A stretch of 64,000 nucleotides of DNA, taken from assembly GCA_944324345.1 (NCBI GenBank), contig CALUVT010000003.1, positions 1 through 64,000 of the forward strand, written 5' to 3'. Both the position numbers and the translations under genes were made by a program. Shown here one piece after another: positions 1 through 9,037 of the stretch. The notes under the pieces are model-generated. The model was not told the DNA's origin. It worked only from the letters and a program-made list of their open reading frames with translations, and made no database searches. Position 1 is the stretch's first letter; the number at the start of each line of letters is the position of its first letter. This stretch comes from Candidatus Gastranaerophilales bacterium. GTDB lineage: Bacteria; Cyanobacteriota; Vampirovibrionia; Gastranaerophilales; Gastranaerophilaceae.

Positions 1-41
1 CGAGCATACTTAGAATTTATTTTGTTTCCTTTCCCTTTTTA

Positions 42-67
42 CGACCTTTCAGGTCGACTTTTTTTTT
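42..67 (+). terminator. intrinsic terminator, plus strand
   Basis: A six-base stem (CGACCT/AGGTCG, loop TTC) is followed two bases later by nine T residues on the plus strand. It fits the end of a plus-strand transcript that starts before the window. The T run passes directly into the G9 tract. Confidence 0.55.
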
Positions 68-76
68 GGGGGGGGG
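68..76. repeat. G9 homopolymer tract
   Basis: Nine consecutive G follow nine T and end three bases before the stop codon of the minus-strand gene at 80-1945. G runs of this length are not expected by chance in such AT-rich DNA. Three C10 tracts occur elsewhere in the window (18169, 27584, 52088). Here the tract lies between convergent 3' ends, so no coding or promoter effect is evident. Confidence 0.8.
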
Positions 77-79
77 AGA

Positions 80-1945
80 TTAGTTTTCAGCCTTATATAA
101 TCTTGCAAAAAAGCAGGCAACGTGTTGAATTGAATCAACTCTTACCCACTGTCTCGTTGCTTTAAATCTTATAGAATTCAGAGAACGAGCTTGATTTTTA
201 TGGGAATAGGTATATTCACTACAGTTGAAAAGATAAAATTGGGATTTGGCTGCTTTTTTACAACCTTCTAAAAGTCTTTTGGCAATGTTATCTTTCCCAA
301 GGAATTTAGCCAAATAATACGCTGCAACAAGCCCCTCAGATCTTGCACCATCAGGGAAGTAGTGATCTCCATAGTTGTAATAGTATCCACCTTCATAATC
401 AATATACGGGGAATCATCTCTTTGATACATTTTTTCAAGCATTGTGTTTGCATCTGTAAAGACAAAATTTATATAGTTGTCTTTCCTAAAATTTTTATCC
501 TTTGCCCATTCTTCAATAGCCTGCATAAGCCAAGCATCTGAAGGCAGTGCCGTAAATAAATCCGCATAAATCTTAGGGCGTTCATCAACAATCCAATCGA
601 GGGCTTTTTTAGAAATTTTTCGAGTTTCTTTTACGAGCTTGTCATCATCATAAAAATGATTTGCAAAAAGAGCCAGACCTAAAAGTGCTTCTCCAGGATA
701 ATAAAACGAAAATGTTTCTTTTCTTTCTTCATCAGACATATTTACAAGCGGATTTCCGTCTTGATAGGCCGGATGAATATAGTAGCCCAAAAGTTCACCA
801 TTTTTATAAACCCTGCTTAATATGTGCCTTACATAACCCTTGATATATTCATCATAAGATTTGTCTCCGGTAAAATTTCTATACTGCATTAAAGCAACAA
901 GGAGAACTCCCGAGCCACCCAGTTTAGCCTTGTTGTTATAAAATGCATAATAGGCTTTTCCCCATTTGGTATCGTGTTCTTTTGTTATAGAAATACTCCA
1001 ATCAATTGCTTTTTTAGCGGCCACAACATACTTTTCATCAGAAGTTAATTGATAAGCCCTTATTAAGGCAATAATCCCGCCGCAATGCCTTAAATCATTG
1101 TAGTAAAGATTATCTTCATCCCTTTTAGGATGCTCATGGTCTTTTTTTGAGTCATCTGTACAGTCGTAGTAATAAAGAAATCTGCCATCCTCATACATAT
1201 TATCCAAAAGCCACTGAGAAGATTTTACAACCTGATTGTACAAAACTTCGTGATTAAAATTATTATACAAAATATTACCCCTATAAAGCGGGATACAGGT
1301 ATCTTTATAAGAGATAAAAGCTCTTGAGCGAAAAAGAAAATATTCATAGGTCTTAGAAGAAGACAAAATTTTTAACCTTTGAGAAATACTGTTTGTCATC
1401 TTTCCTATTGGAGTTTTTTTAACAAGAGTGTTCAAAACAGCTTTCAAGGCCAACTGGTTCAAAACAATTGCATCAGTAGGCATATAATAGTATGATATTC
1501 CATCGTTTCTTAATTCTAAGCCATTTATGCCAATTTCAAAACGGCCGTTGTTAAAATATTCGGAATTTAGCTCCGACGGTTTTATCTTTTTCCTGTCTAT
1601 AACATACTCCAACATTATACGACATACATCTTCATCATCTACATTTAACTTAGCAAAATCTTTATTTTTCCTCAGCATTTCAATATTGCGATTTAATGTA
1701 TCTTCAAAATTAGATTTTCTACTACCGTAACGGATAAATTTAAGTCCTGATTGGAAAAGTGTAATATATGTCAAAGTCTCATCTTTTTTATAATCCACAA
1801 TTCCTGACAAATCTAAACCATCAATTTTTAAGCGATTACCACTAGTTAAAGAAAAACGAATACGTTTTAAAAGCTCATTAATCGCAGAAAAATCTTTATT
1901 ATAAAACTCTCTTTCTTTATCATTGAATTCTTTAAAATCAAGCAT
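80..1945 (-). CDS. six-hairpin glycosidase-like protein of unknown substrate
   Basis: A 621-residue protein without signal peptide or membrane segment. From about residue 240 to the end it has repeated helix-helix elements with aromatic motifs (WLLDN, a GGIIALIRAY-type helix, GEALLGLALF, WLMQAIEEW, GLVAAYYLAKF) that resemble the alpha/alpha-toroid of six-hairpin glycosidases and polysaccharide lyases. The first 220 residues are not a family I recognise; they contain a MPTDA motif near residue 155. No catalytic residues can be assigned by eye. The ATG at 1943-1945 has no clear Shine-Dalgarno sequence, and the gene stands alone. A role in sugar-polymer turnover is inferred from the fold only. 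Confidence 0.6.
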   Translation of the reverse strand: MLDFKEFNDKEREFYNKDFSAINELLKRIRFSLTSGNRLKIDGLDLSGIVDYKKDETLTYITLFQSGLKFIRYGSRKSNFEDTLNRNIEMLRKNKDFAKLNVDDEDVCRIMLEYVIDRKKIKPSELNSEYFNNGRFEIGINGLELRNDGISYYYMPTDAIVLNQLALKAVLNTLVKKTPIGKMTNSISQRLKILSSSKTYEYFLFRSRAFISYKDTCIPLYRGNILYNNFNHEVLYNQVVKSSQWLLDNMYEDGRFLYYYDCTDDSKKDHEHPKRDEDNLYYNDLRHCGGIIALIRAYQLTSDEKYVVAAKKAIDWSISITKEHDTKWGKAYYAFYNNKAKLGGSGVLLVALMQYRNFTGDKSYDEYIKGYVRHILSRVYKNGELLGYYIHPAYQDGNPLVNMSDEERKETFSFYYPGEALLGLALFANHFYDDDKLVKETRKISKKALDWIVDERPKIYADLFTALPSDAWLMQAIEEWAKDKNFRKDNYINFVFTDANTMLEKMYQRDDSPYIDYEGGYYYNYGDHYFPDGARSEGLVAAYYLAKFLGKDNIAKRLLEGCKKAAKSQFYLFNCSEYTYSHKNQARSLNSIRFKATRQWVRVDSIQHVACFFARLYKAEN

Positions 1946-2102
1946 AAGCTAATAATATCACTAAATTGCGATTATAGCAAACGGTTATAAATTAAAGCAG
2001 ATAAAAATACTTTGCATAAAATAAAAAACGTAAAGATTTCTTTAATCTTTTGACATGCCAAAAAAGTTGTTGTTCAATAGGAATAAGACTTGGTAGGAAT
2101 TT

Positions 2103-5100
2103 ATGTACATAAAACAACTTGAAATAGATAATTTTAAATCATTTGCCAACAAATCAGAAATCCCCTTACTTAAGGGATTTACAACAGTTTCTGGGCCAAA
2201 CGGGTCAGGAAAAAGCAACATTATAGACAGTGTTCTTTTTGCACTTGGTCTTGCCAATGCCAGTGAACTTCGTGCAGAAAATTTATCCCATTTCATTTCA
2301 ACTTATACAAAAAGAAATGAAGCCTTTGTAAAAGTAACTTTTGGCGATACAGAGAATGGAGAAGATTTAAGCATAGGGAGAAAAATCCGCAAAACTTCAC
2401 AAGGATACGCAAGTACCTACTATATAAATGATAGTGTCACAACTCTTACCAATGTCCATGCTATTTTAGAAAAATATAATGTAACCCCAAACAGCTATAA
2501 TGTTATGATGCAAGGTGATGTTATGGGGATAACTAACTGTTCTCCCAAAAACAGAAGAAAAATTATTGACGAGATAGCAGGAATAGCAGATTTTGACAGA
2601 CGTATAGAACAAGCAACAAATGAACTTGAGACTGTAGAGCAAAGGGTAGAACGTTCAACCGTTATTCTAAATGAGGTTGACAACCGTCTTGAACAACTCA
2701 AAGAAGAACGGGAAGTGGCCCTAAAATACCAAAAATTGAGAGAAGAAAAACAGTCTTTGGAAAGTCAGGTTAATAAAGTAAGATTTTTTGACCTAAAAAG
2801 AAACCTTGAACAAGCTCATGAGAATATACTGGAATTTACAAAGAAGAAAAAAGAAGAAGAAGTAAAAAATAAGGATTTAGATGAAAGACTAAACCTCATT
2901 AAGCAAAAATATCAAGAAATTTCAGAGCTTGTAAAAGAAAAGGGTGAAGCACAACAAATCGAATTGAAAAAACAAGAAGAAGAAATAAAAGGCGAAATTG
3001 ACCGAAAAAATAATGCAACAAATTATGCAGATAAACAAATTCACGATGGTCTTCGTTCTATCGAAAACGCTAAAAACGGTATAGAAGGTTTTAAAAAGAA
3101 AATAGAAGATTTTAAACTAAAAATTCAACTCAAAAATGATGAAATAGAAGGTATTAAAACCAATATTTCTACAAGAGAAGCAGAACTGAAAAAGATTTTA
3201 GAGGATATGACAGGGCTTAGTGCAACGGCTGATGAGCATATTGAAAAAAGAAACAATTTAAGAAAGCAGCTTGAAGACCTGAAAGATGAGGAAACAAAAC
3301 TAATACAAACTAAACTCCCTCTTGAGAGTGAATTAAAAAATCTTCAAAGAGATTTAGATGAAGCAAATGCGAAACTTCAAGAACTGAATGAAATGAAATC
3401 TAATTTTGCATCAAATCAGGATTTGAAAAAGACACTTGTCGATCAACTTCAAAAAGAAATGGCTGATTTTAAAGTTATTCAGCAAAATTCAATGCACGAT
3501 TTGGATTTAACGAAAAATGAAATTAACGATTTAAACTACAATATCCAAATGGCATACAGAAAAATTTCAGCGATGGAAGCTAAAAAACAAGCCGCTGAGG
3601 ATGCAAATTTTGGACGAGCTATAGATACTGTTATTAATGCAAAATTAAGAGGAGTGCATGCTCCACTTGCAAAACTCGGGACTGTTGATAAAGAATATTC
3701 AATAGCTATGGAAGTTGCATTTGGGGGAAGAATGGCTCACATAGTTGTAGATGATGAGCATGTAGCATCGGTTGCGATTGAGCTTTTAAAATCCTCTAAT
3801 GCCGGCAGAGCGACATTTATACCATTAAATAAAATTAAAAAAGCTCCAACCAAATTACAACTTCCAAAAGATAGAGGCGTAATTGATTTTGCAATAAATC
3901 TTGTCGATTTTGATGATGAATATATTGATGCATTTTATTATGCAGTAGGAGATACAATTGTCGTCGAGGATTTGGAATCTGCAAAAAAACTTATCGGTAA
4001 ATATAGAATGGTAACCCTTCAGGGAGAGCTTTTAGAAAAATCAGGTTCAATGACAGGTGGAACACGCCTTAGGACAGGTTTAAGCTTTAGCCAGAATGAT
4101 GATGAGGAATTAAACAAGTTTAAAGACCGTTTAAAAGAGATGGAACAAAAACTTGGTTCTCTTGAAAACAAAAAAACATCTTTGGAACAAAAACTTGAAG
4201 ATGTTAGAACAAAATATTCAGATGCGATGAGCGAGTATTCAAAATCTAAAGTTGAACTTGATAATATGAATCAAAATTTTGCAAACAGTGAAAATATTAT
4301 CAAGGAAAAAACTGATTTTATAGAAAAAACAGAACCACAAATTGCAGAGTTAAACAAAAAGTTAGACAAGCTTGAAGAAAAAAATGTCAAAATTTATGAT
4401 GATATGGCCATCTGTCAGGAACAAATCGAAGAAGTTGAAAAACTTATTAATGACAAAGATCTGAAAGATTTGAAAGAAAAAACAGAAGGTGTAGAACACG
4501 AAATTAAACGTCTTCAAGGCAACCTTATGAATGCTAACAATGATAAGAATGAACTTGATCGCCAAATTGCATTTCACAACAATTTAATAGAAACCAAAGA
4601 AGAAGAAATTGTAAATATAGAACATAATAATGTAAAACTGGAAGAAGACAAAGCTCGTTATAAAAATGATATAGTTGAATTGAGCAACAAAATGGAACAG
4701 CTCCATGAACAAATAGAGCAAATAGAAGAGAAATTAGGCAAACTGTTAAAAGAACGCGATGATATCAATAATGAGCTGATAGAACTTGAAAAACAAAAAC
4801 ACATAAGAATTGCAGATATCGAAAGAATAGCAGAACAAATTGAATCTTTCAAAGCTCGCAGACGTGAACTAGAACCTCAACTTGAGACCGCCAAAAAAGA
4901 ACTTGAAGATTCAGGAGAAGATATTAACAAACTCGAGCCGGTAACAATCTCCATAGAAGAAATAACTTCAAAAATTAAACGGCTTGAAAACCGTATGGCA
5001 GAGTTAGGAGATGTTAATATGCGTGCACTTGCCGCATATGAAGAAGTTCTTGCTCGCCAAAATGAGTTGAAAGAACAAATTGAAACTCTATCTAAAGAAC

Positions 5101-5600
5101 GTAAAGAAATTTTGGATAGAATGCAAGGGTATGAACAGCTGAAAAAAGAAACATTTATGAAGACATTTAATCACATAAATGAAAACTTTAAAGAAGTTTT
5201 CCATCAACTTTCAGAAGGAGAAGGGGAATTAAAACTTGAGTGTCCTGACGATCCATTATCAGGAGGTTTGACAATTGAGGCTCAACCAAGAGATAAAAAA
5301 CTTCAAAGATTGGAAAGTATGTCCGGCGGAGAAAAATCATTAACAGCTCTTGCATTTGTATTTGCAATACAGCGTTATATGCCATCACCGTTTTATGCAT
5401 TTGATGAAGTTGACGCGAGCTTGGATACAATGAATGTTGAGCGTATCGCCCAAATGGTGCAGAACCAATCAAAAGATACGCAATTTATAGTAGTTAGTCA
5501 CAGAAAACCTATGATAGAATCAGCTAATAGGACATTAGGCGTAACCCAAAAAGAAAAGGGTATAACAAAGGTTACGGGTATCAAGTTAAGGGACGAGTAA
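2103..5600 (+). CDS. smc: chromosome condensation ATPase SMC
   Basis: A 1165-residue SMC, normal length for the family. Walker A GPNGSGKS is at residues 31-38. Long coiled coils fill about 170-500 and 680-1000. The hinge lies at about 505-670 (GVHAPLAKLG, FGGRMAHIVVDD). The ABC signature SGGEKS is near 1074 and Walker B FYAFDEVDAS near 1097-1106, with catalytic E1102. It forms the ATP-driven arms of the bacterial condensin that compacts and segregates the chromosome. TAGGA precedes the ATG. It is first in an operon with scpA (9 bp gap) and scpB, so the whole complex is encoded together. The call is secure. Confidence 0.97.
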   Translation: MYIKQLEIDNFKSFANKSEIPLLKGFTTVSGPNGSGKSNIIDSVLFALGLANASELRAENLSHFISTYTKRNEAFVKVTFGDTENGEDLSIGRKIRKTSQGYASTYYINDSVTTLTNVHAILEKYNVTPNSYNVMMQGDVMGITNCSPKNRRKIIDEIAGIADFDRRIEQATNELETVEQRVERSTVILNEVDNRLEQLKEEREVALKYQKLREEKQSLESQVNKVRFFDLKRNLEQAHENILEFTKKKKEEEVKNKDLDERLNLIKQKYQEISELVKEKGEAQQIELKKQEEEIKGEIDRKNNATNYADKQIHDGLRSIENAKNGIEGFKKKIEDFKLKIQLKNDEIEGIKTNISTREAELKKILEDMTGLSATADEHIEKRNNLRKQLEDLKDEETKLIQTKLPLESELKNLQRDLDEANAKLQELNEMKSNFASNQDLKKTLVDQLQKEMADFKVIQQNSMHDLDLTKNEINDLNYNIQMAYRKISAMEAKKQAAEDANFGRAIDTVINAKLRGVHAPLAKLGTVDKEYSIAMEVAFGGRMAHIVVDDEHVASVAIELLKSSNAGRATFIPLNKIKKAPTKLQLPKDRGVIDFAINLVDFDDEYIDAFYYAVGDTIVVEDLESAKKLIGKYRMVTLQGELLEKSGSMTGGTRLRTGLSFSQNDDEELNKFKDRLKEMEQKLGSLENKKTSLEQKLEDVRTKYSDAMSEYSKSKVELDNMNQNFANSENIIKEKTDFIEKTEPQIAELNKKLDKLEEKNVKIYDDMAICQEQIEEVEKLINDKDLKDLKEKTEGVEHEIKRLQGNLMNANNDKNELDRQIAFHNNLIETKEEEIVNIEHNNVKLEEDKARYKNDIVELSNKMEQLHEQIEQIEEKLGKLLKERDDINNELIELEKQKHIRIADIERIAEQIESFKARRRELEPQLETAKKELEDSGEDINKLEPVTISIEEITSKIKRLENRMAELGDVNMRALAAYEEVLARQNELKEQIETLSKERKEILDRMQGYEQLKKETFMKTFNHINENFKEVFHQLSEGEGELKLECPDDPLSGGLTIEAQPRDKKLQRLESMSGGEKSLTALAFVFAIQRYMPSPFYAFDEVDASLDTMNVERIAQMVQNQSKDTQFIVVSHRKPMIESANRTLGVTQKEKGITKVTGIKLRDE

Positions 5601-5609
5601 TAAGGATAT

Positions 5610-6437
5610 ATGAGTACAGAGGCAGTATTAAACTATAATATGGATTTACCCGATCTTGGATTATCAAAAGACGGAAAACCTAAAAGTGAAGGGATAGGTA
5701 TTCTTGTCGATATGGCAAAAGCCGGTAAGATTGATCCTTGGAATATTGATATCATTGATGTAACAGATAAGTATCTTGCTCATATGGTTCAAATGAAATC
5801 CCAAAATCTGAGGGTTACGGGAAGAACTTTTCTTTTCGCAGCAATTTTACTAAAATTAAAATCCAACGTTCTTGAAGGGATAGACATAATGTCTTTTGAA
5901 CAACAGGAACAGGACAACATAGAATATGATGATGATGGATTTATAGTTGATTACGGAGAAGAAGATTACGTCCCGACAAATAATGTTATATCAATCGACG
6001 AAGTACTCCAGAGAAGAACCAGCGTAAGATTAAACCATAATCGTGTTGTGACTTTGAAAGATTTGATAAGACAATTGCAGTTTTATGAAAAACTTGAACA
6101 AAGACAGTCTCTAAAAAGTGCACATGAACGTGCAAAAAGGAGAGTGCAATCATATTCAAGATTAACGCCGGATGACATCGTAAACTTAGCTCACGAAGAG
6201 TACATAGAAAGCTGCGTTCTAACTTTGAAAGAAAACTTGGGACAAATTTTTGAAAAAAATGATAAAATAGAACTAAATGAGTTAACGCTTCTTGGAATGG
6301 ACAGAATAAGTGCTTATATTGCACTTTTGTTTCTAACGGCGGAAACTGATTATGATCTGAAACAGGACGAATTTTATTCAGATTTGTATGTTGTAAAAGG
6401 TGGAGAAAATAATGAACACAGAACAGTTGAAATCTAG
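5610..6437 (+). CDS. scpA: condensin kleisin subunit ScpA
   Basis: A 275-residue kleisin. The N-terminal helical part (KIDPWNIDIIDVTDKYL, then FLFAAILLKLKSNVL) matches the ScpA segment that binds the SMC neck. An acidic linker follows at about 92-125. A C-terminal winged helix (ELTLLGMDRISAYIALLFL) binds the SMC head. The start lies 9 bp after the smc stop with a weak AAGGA, suggesting coupled translation. The acidic DDDGFIVDYGEEDY linker resembles cyanobacterial ScpA proteins more than the short Firmicutes forms; that comparison is from memory. Confidence 0.93.
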   Translation: MSTEAVLNYNMDLPDLGLSKDGKPKSEGIGILVDMAKAGKIDPWNIDIIDVTDKYLAHMVQMKSQNLRVTGRTFLFAAILLKLKSNVLEGIDIMSFEQQEQDNIEYDDDGFIVDYGEEDYVPTNNVISIDEVLQRRTSVRLNHNRVVTLKDLIRQLQFYEKLEQRQSLKSAHERAKRRVQSYSRLTPDDIVNLAHEEYIESCVLTLKENLGQIFEKNDKIELNELTLLGMDRISAYIALLFLTAETDYDLKQDEFYSDLYVVKGGENNEHRTVEI

Positions 6438-6930
6438 AATTGAGGCTGTTTTGTTCATAACGGCCAGAGCAGTTTCTCTCGATGAAATTGCAACAATTCT
6501 CGGAGAAGATACAGAAACAATAGAAGAAGCAATCCTTGAGTTGATTATGGATTATTCAACCAGAGAGGGAGCTTTGGAAATTGACGACGAAAATGGTTAT
6601 ATATTACAGGTTAAAGAAGATTATATGGATTTAGTAGAACTTCTCTGCCCTGTAGATTTAAAACCTGCTGTACTGAGGACGCTATCTGTTATAGCTTTAA
6701 AGGAACCTATAAGGCAAACCGATTTGAAGGAACTCAGAGGTTCAAACGCCTATGAACACGTTCAGGAACTCGTAGAAAAAGGACTTGTGGCAAAAACAAG
6801 AGATAAAAACGGCAGAAGTTTTAATCTTAAAACTACACCAAAATTTGCAGAGTATTTTAAACTTAAGGGTGATACCAGATCTCTGGCTAAGATTCTTGAA
6901 ATTGATAAAGGCGTAAAAGATAATGACTGA
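6412..6930 (+). CDS. scpB: condensin subunit ScpB
   Basis: A 172-residue protein with two winged helices typical of ScpB: the first about residues 5-75 (IEAVLFITARAVSLDEIATILG), the second about 85-160 (LRTLSVIALKEPIRQTDLKELRG, LVEKGLVAKTRDKNGR). It dimerises and binds ScpA near the SMC heads. I chose the ATG at 6412 because AAGGTGGAG lies seven bases upstream; an in-frame GTG at 6400 would sit inside that ribosome binding site. The gene overlaps the scpA end by 26 bp and the next gene by 8 bp. Confidence 0.92.
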   Translation: MNTEQLKSRIEAVLFITARAVSLDEIATILGEDTETIEEAILELIMDYSTREGALEIDDENGYILQVKEDYMDLVELLCPVDLKPAVLRTLSVIALKEPIRQTDLKELRGSNAYEHVQELVEKGLVAKTRDKNGRSFNLKTTPKFAEYFKLKGDTRSLAKILEIDKGVKDND

Positions 6931-8272
6931 GAAAAATAGTAGTCATAAATTATTAACAGTTGTAATTTGTACATTTGCTGTAGCTTTTGGTCTTTTTTTT
7001 AAACTTCTTCCTGCATTTTTTTTCTGGCAGGGACAGAATTATTTAAAAAATCAGGATTACGTAAAAGCATACTACTATCTTAAAAATGCTTATAATTTTG
7101 ACCGACAAAATAAAGACTACAGATATTACTACGTTCAAACCCTTACAAACTTAACCCCAACTGTAAAAGTTCAGAAAAGTATTTTTGAAATATCTGAAAG
7201 CAAACAGGATGACAGTGCAAGAATGCTTGCAAAATCCGAAATATCCAAATGGCAAAACAATATTCTTAAAAACATCGGTGACAATTATATAGAACAAGTT
7301 CCTCTAGACAGGAAAATTATAAGATGGGATGCAGAAACATTTCCTCTTCAAATTGTTATAAAAGACAAAAGTGATATAGAATTACCGCCATATTACAGAG
7401 TGGAAATATTAAGAGCTTTCGCACAATGGCAAAATGCATCAGGTTTTTTGAAATTTCAAGAGACAAAAGATGCCAAAAATGCTGATATAATCGTAGAAAT
7501 AACCTCTTTACCACCGGATTTATGTAAAGAAGAAGTTTGCAGATACGTCGTTGGATATACTACCCCAAAGTACAAAGGTTCACAATTAAAAAATATGACA
7601 ATTGTATTATATGACAAGGATCCTTACGGAAATTATTTTTCAGATAAGGAGCTTTTTAACACAATACTGCATGAAATAGGTCATTCTCTTGGGATTATGG
7701 GACATAGTTACAGCTCTGAAGACTTGATGTACATGAGTAAAGAAGGCAACAATTTCTATTCCCCATACAGGAGTTCTTTCCAGTACCTATCATCTAAAGA
7801 TATTAATACAGTAAAACTGTTATATAAACTTATTCCTGATATAACCAATACCCCAATAAATAAAATCAATACAAAAGGACTTGTTTATGCACCCGTCGTC
7901 CTTGGAACATCACAAGAAATTTCGTCAAGAAAACTGGAAGAAGCAAAAAATTATATAAAAAATGCTCCTGATATTGCAGGTGGATACATAGATTTGGGAA
8001 TTGCATACGCGGAACTAAACAAAAAATCTGAGGCAGAAAAAGCAATGAATAAAGCTTTAGAACTTGCTCAATCCGATAATGAAAAATACATAGCATTCTA
8101 TAATCTTTCTATTCTATACCTGAATAACAAACAATTAGACAAAGCGTTAGAATATGCAAATAATGCAAAAAATATTCTTAATTCCGAAGAAATCAAAGAG
8201 TTAATAACAAATATCAACCATGCAAAATCGTCAAAGAAAAAACCTTTTGCCGGAAATAATTTTACTAAGTAG
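6923..8272 (+). CDS. membrane-anchored zincin (matrixin-like) metalloprotease with TPR repeats
   Basis: A 449-residue protein. One hydrophobic segment at about 9-33 looks like an uncleaved anchor. A TPR-like hairpin follows (about 38-75), then a zinc protease domain with HEIGHSLGIMGH at 250-261, the HExxHxxGxxH signature of metzincins, with a downstream DLMYM that can serve as the Met-turn. Two more TPR units lie at about 350-430 (GGYIDLGIAYAELNKKSEAE, YNLSILYLNNKQLDKALEYA). It starts inside the last codons of scpB (ATGACTGA overlap), so it is co-transcribed with the condensin genes. The protease domain should face the periplasm. The substrate is unknown. Confidence 0.8.
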   Translation: MTEKNSSHKLLTVVICTFAVAFGLFFKLLPAFFFWQGQNYLKNQDYVKAYYYLKNAYNFDRQNKDYRYYYVQTLTNLTPTVKVQKSIFEISESKQDDSARMLAKSEISKWQNNILKNIGDNYIEQVPLDRKIIRWDAETFPLQIVIKDKSDIELPPYYRVEILRAFAQWQNASGFLKFQETKDAKNADIIVEITSLPPDLCKEEVCRYVVGYTTPKYKGSQLKNMTIVLYDKDPYGNYFSDKELFNTILHEIGHSLGIMGHSYSSEDLMYMSKEGNNFYSPYRSSFQYLSSKDINTVKLLYKLIPDITNTPINKINTKGLVYAPVVLGTSQEISSRKLEEAKNYIKNAPDIAGGYIDLGIAYAELNKKSEAEKAMNKALELAQSDNEKYIAFYNLSILYLNNKQLDKALEYANNAKNILNSEEIKELITNINHAKSSKKKPFAGNNFTK

Positions 8273-8323
8273 ATAGCAAAATTATTTTTCAGCGGTTTTA
8301 AAAATACAAAAAAGGGGTTTTCT

Positions 8324-8953
8324 ATGATTTCAGCAATTAATTCCGGAACACAAAACAATATTTCTTTTACAAGTGTGGTGCCTTTTCGAGTTTTTATAGA
8401 CGGTTTAGAAACATTTGATCAGAAGCATTTAAAATATGCAACACACAAACTTACTTCAGTACTAGCAGGACCTGCCAATAACGACCCTAAAAAATTAAAA
8501 ATCATAAGAGAATTTGCAAAATTTGACCCTGATTATTCATTAGAAAGTGGTTTTTACGGATACCCAAGAAGAAAAAACAAGAAGAATATACAGCCGTCTG
8601 ACTATTTCAGATGTATTTTTGACAGAATTGGAAATTTTTTATTCACCGGAGCACAGGCCGAGAAGTTAAATGAACTTGGCAAATCAATAGGTAGTGAAAA
8701 AGTTGCATGTAAATCAAGAAGAATATCAAACAGCTTTGATCTTCAAGCCGCGAAACATTACTATAGCTTTGTAATCGGAAATTTTTTGCGTTCTGCAAAA
8801 CTTAGAATAAAAGAGACTTTTGATCCAAAAACAAGAGTAAGAGTCGGCAAACCTGTTGAAATGCACATTAATATGTTGAGCAACGGTAAGTATGGGATGT
8901 CTAATTTTAAAATGCATCTTGATAATATAGATTTTAAACCAATCAACTCTTAA
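8324..8953 (+). CDS. lineage-specific protein of unknown function
   Basis: A 209-residue soluble, basic protein, not recognised. It begins MISAINSGTQNNISFTSVVP; a short Asn-rich leader ending in [I/T]SFT-small residue also opens the large membrane protein at 37821. The rest has no membrane segment or known catalytic motif; RVGKPVEMHINMLSN near the C-terminus resembles no family I can name. AAAGGGG precedes the ATG. It lies 51 bp after the zincin gene and may share its transcript. Confidence 0.6.
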   Translation: MISAINSGTQNNISFTSVVPFRVFIDGLETFDQKHLKYATHKLTSVLAGPANNDPKKLKIIREFAKFDPDYSLESGFYGYPRRKNKKNIQPSDYFRCIFDRIGNFLFTGAQAEKLNELGKSIGSEKVACKSRRISNSFDLQAAKHYYSFVIGNFLRSAKLRIKETFDPKTRVRVGKPVEMHINMLSNGKYGMSNFKMHLDNIDFKPINS

Positions 8954-9037
8954 CAATCGCTTCACAAACACTTTAAAAATAACCTTGTTTAATTTATATT
9001 TAATTGGTTTGGAAAATAGAATATGGAGATATGTGAG

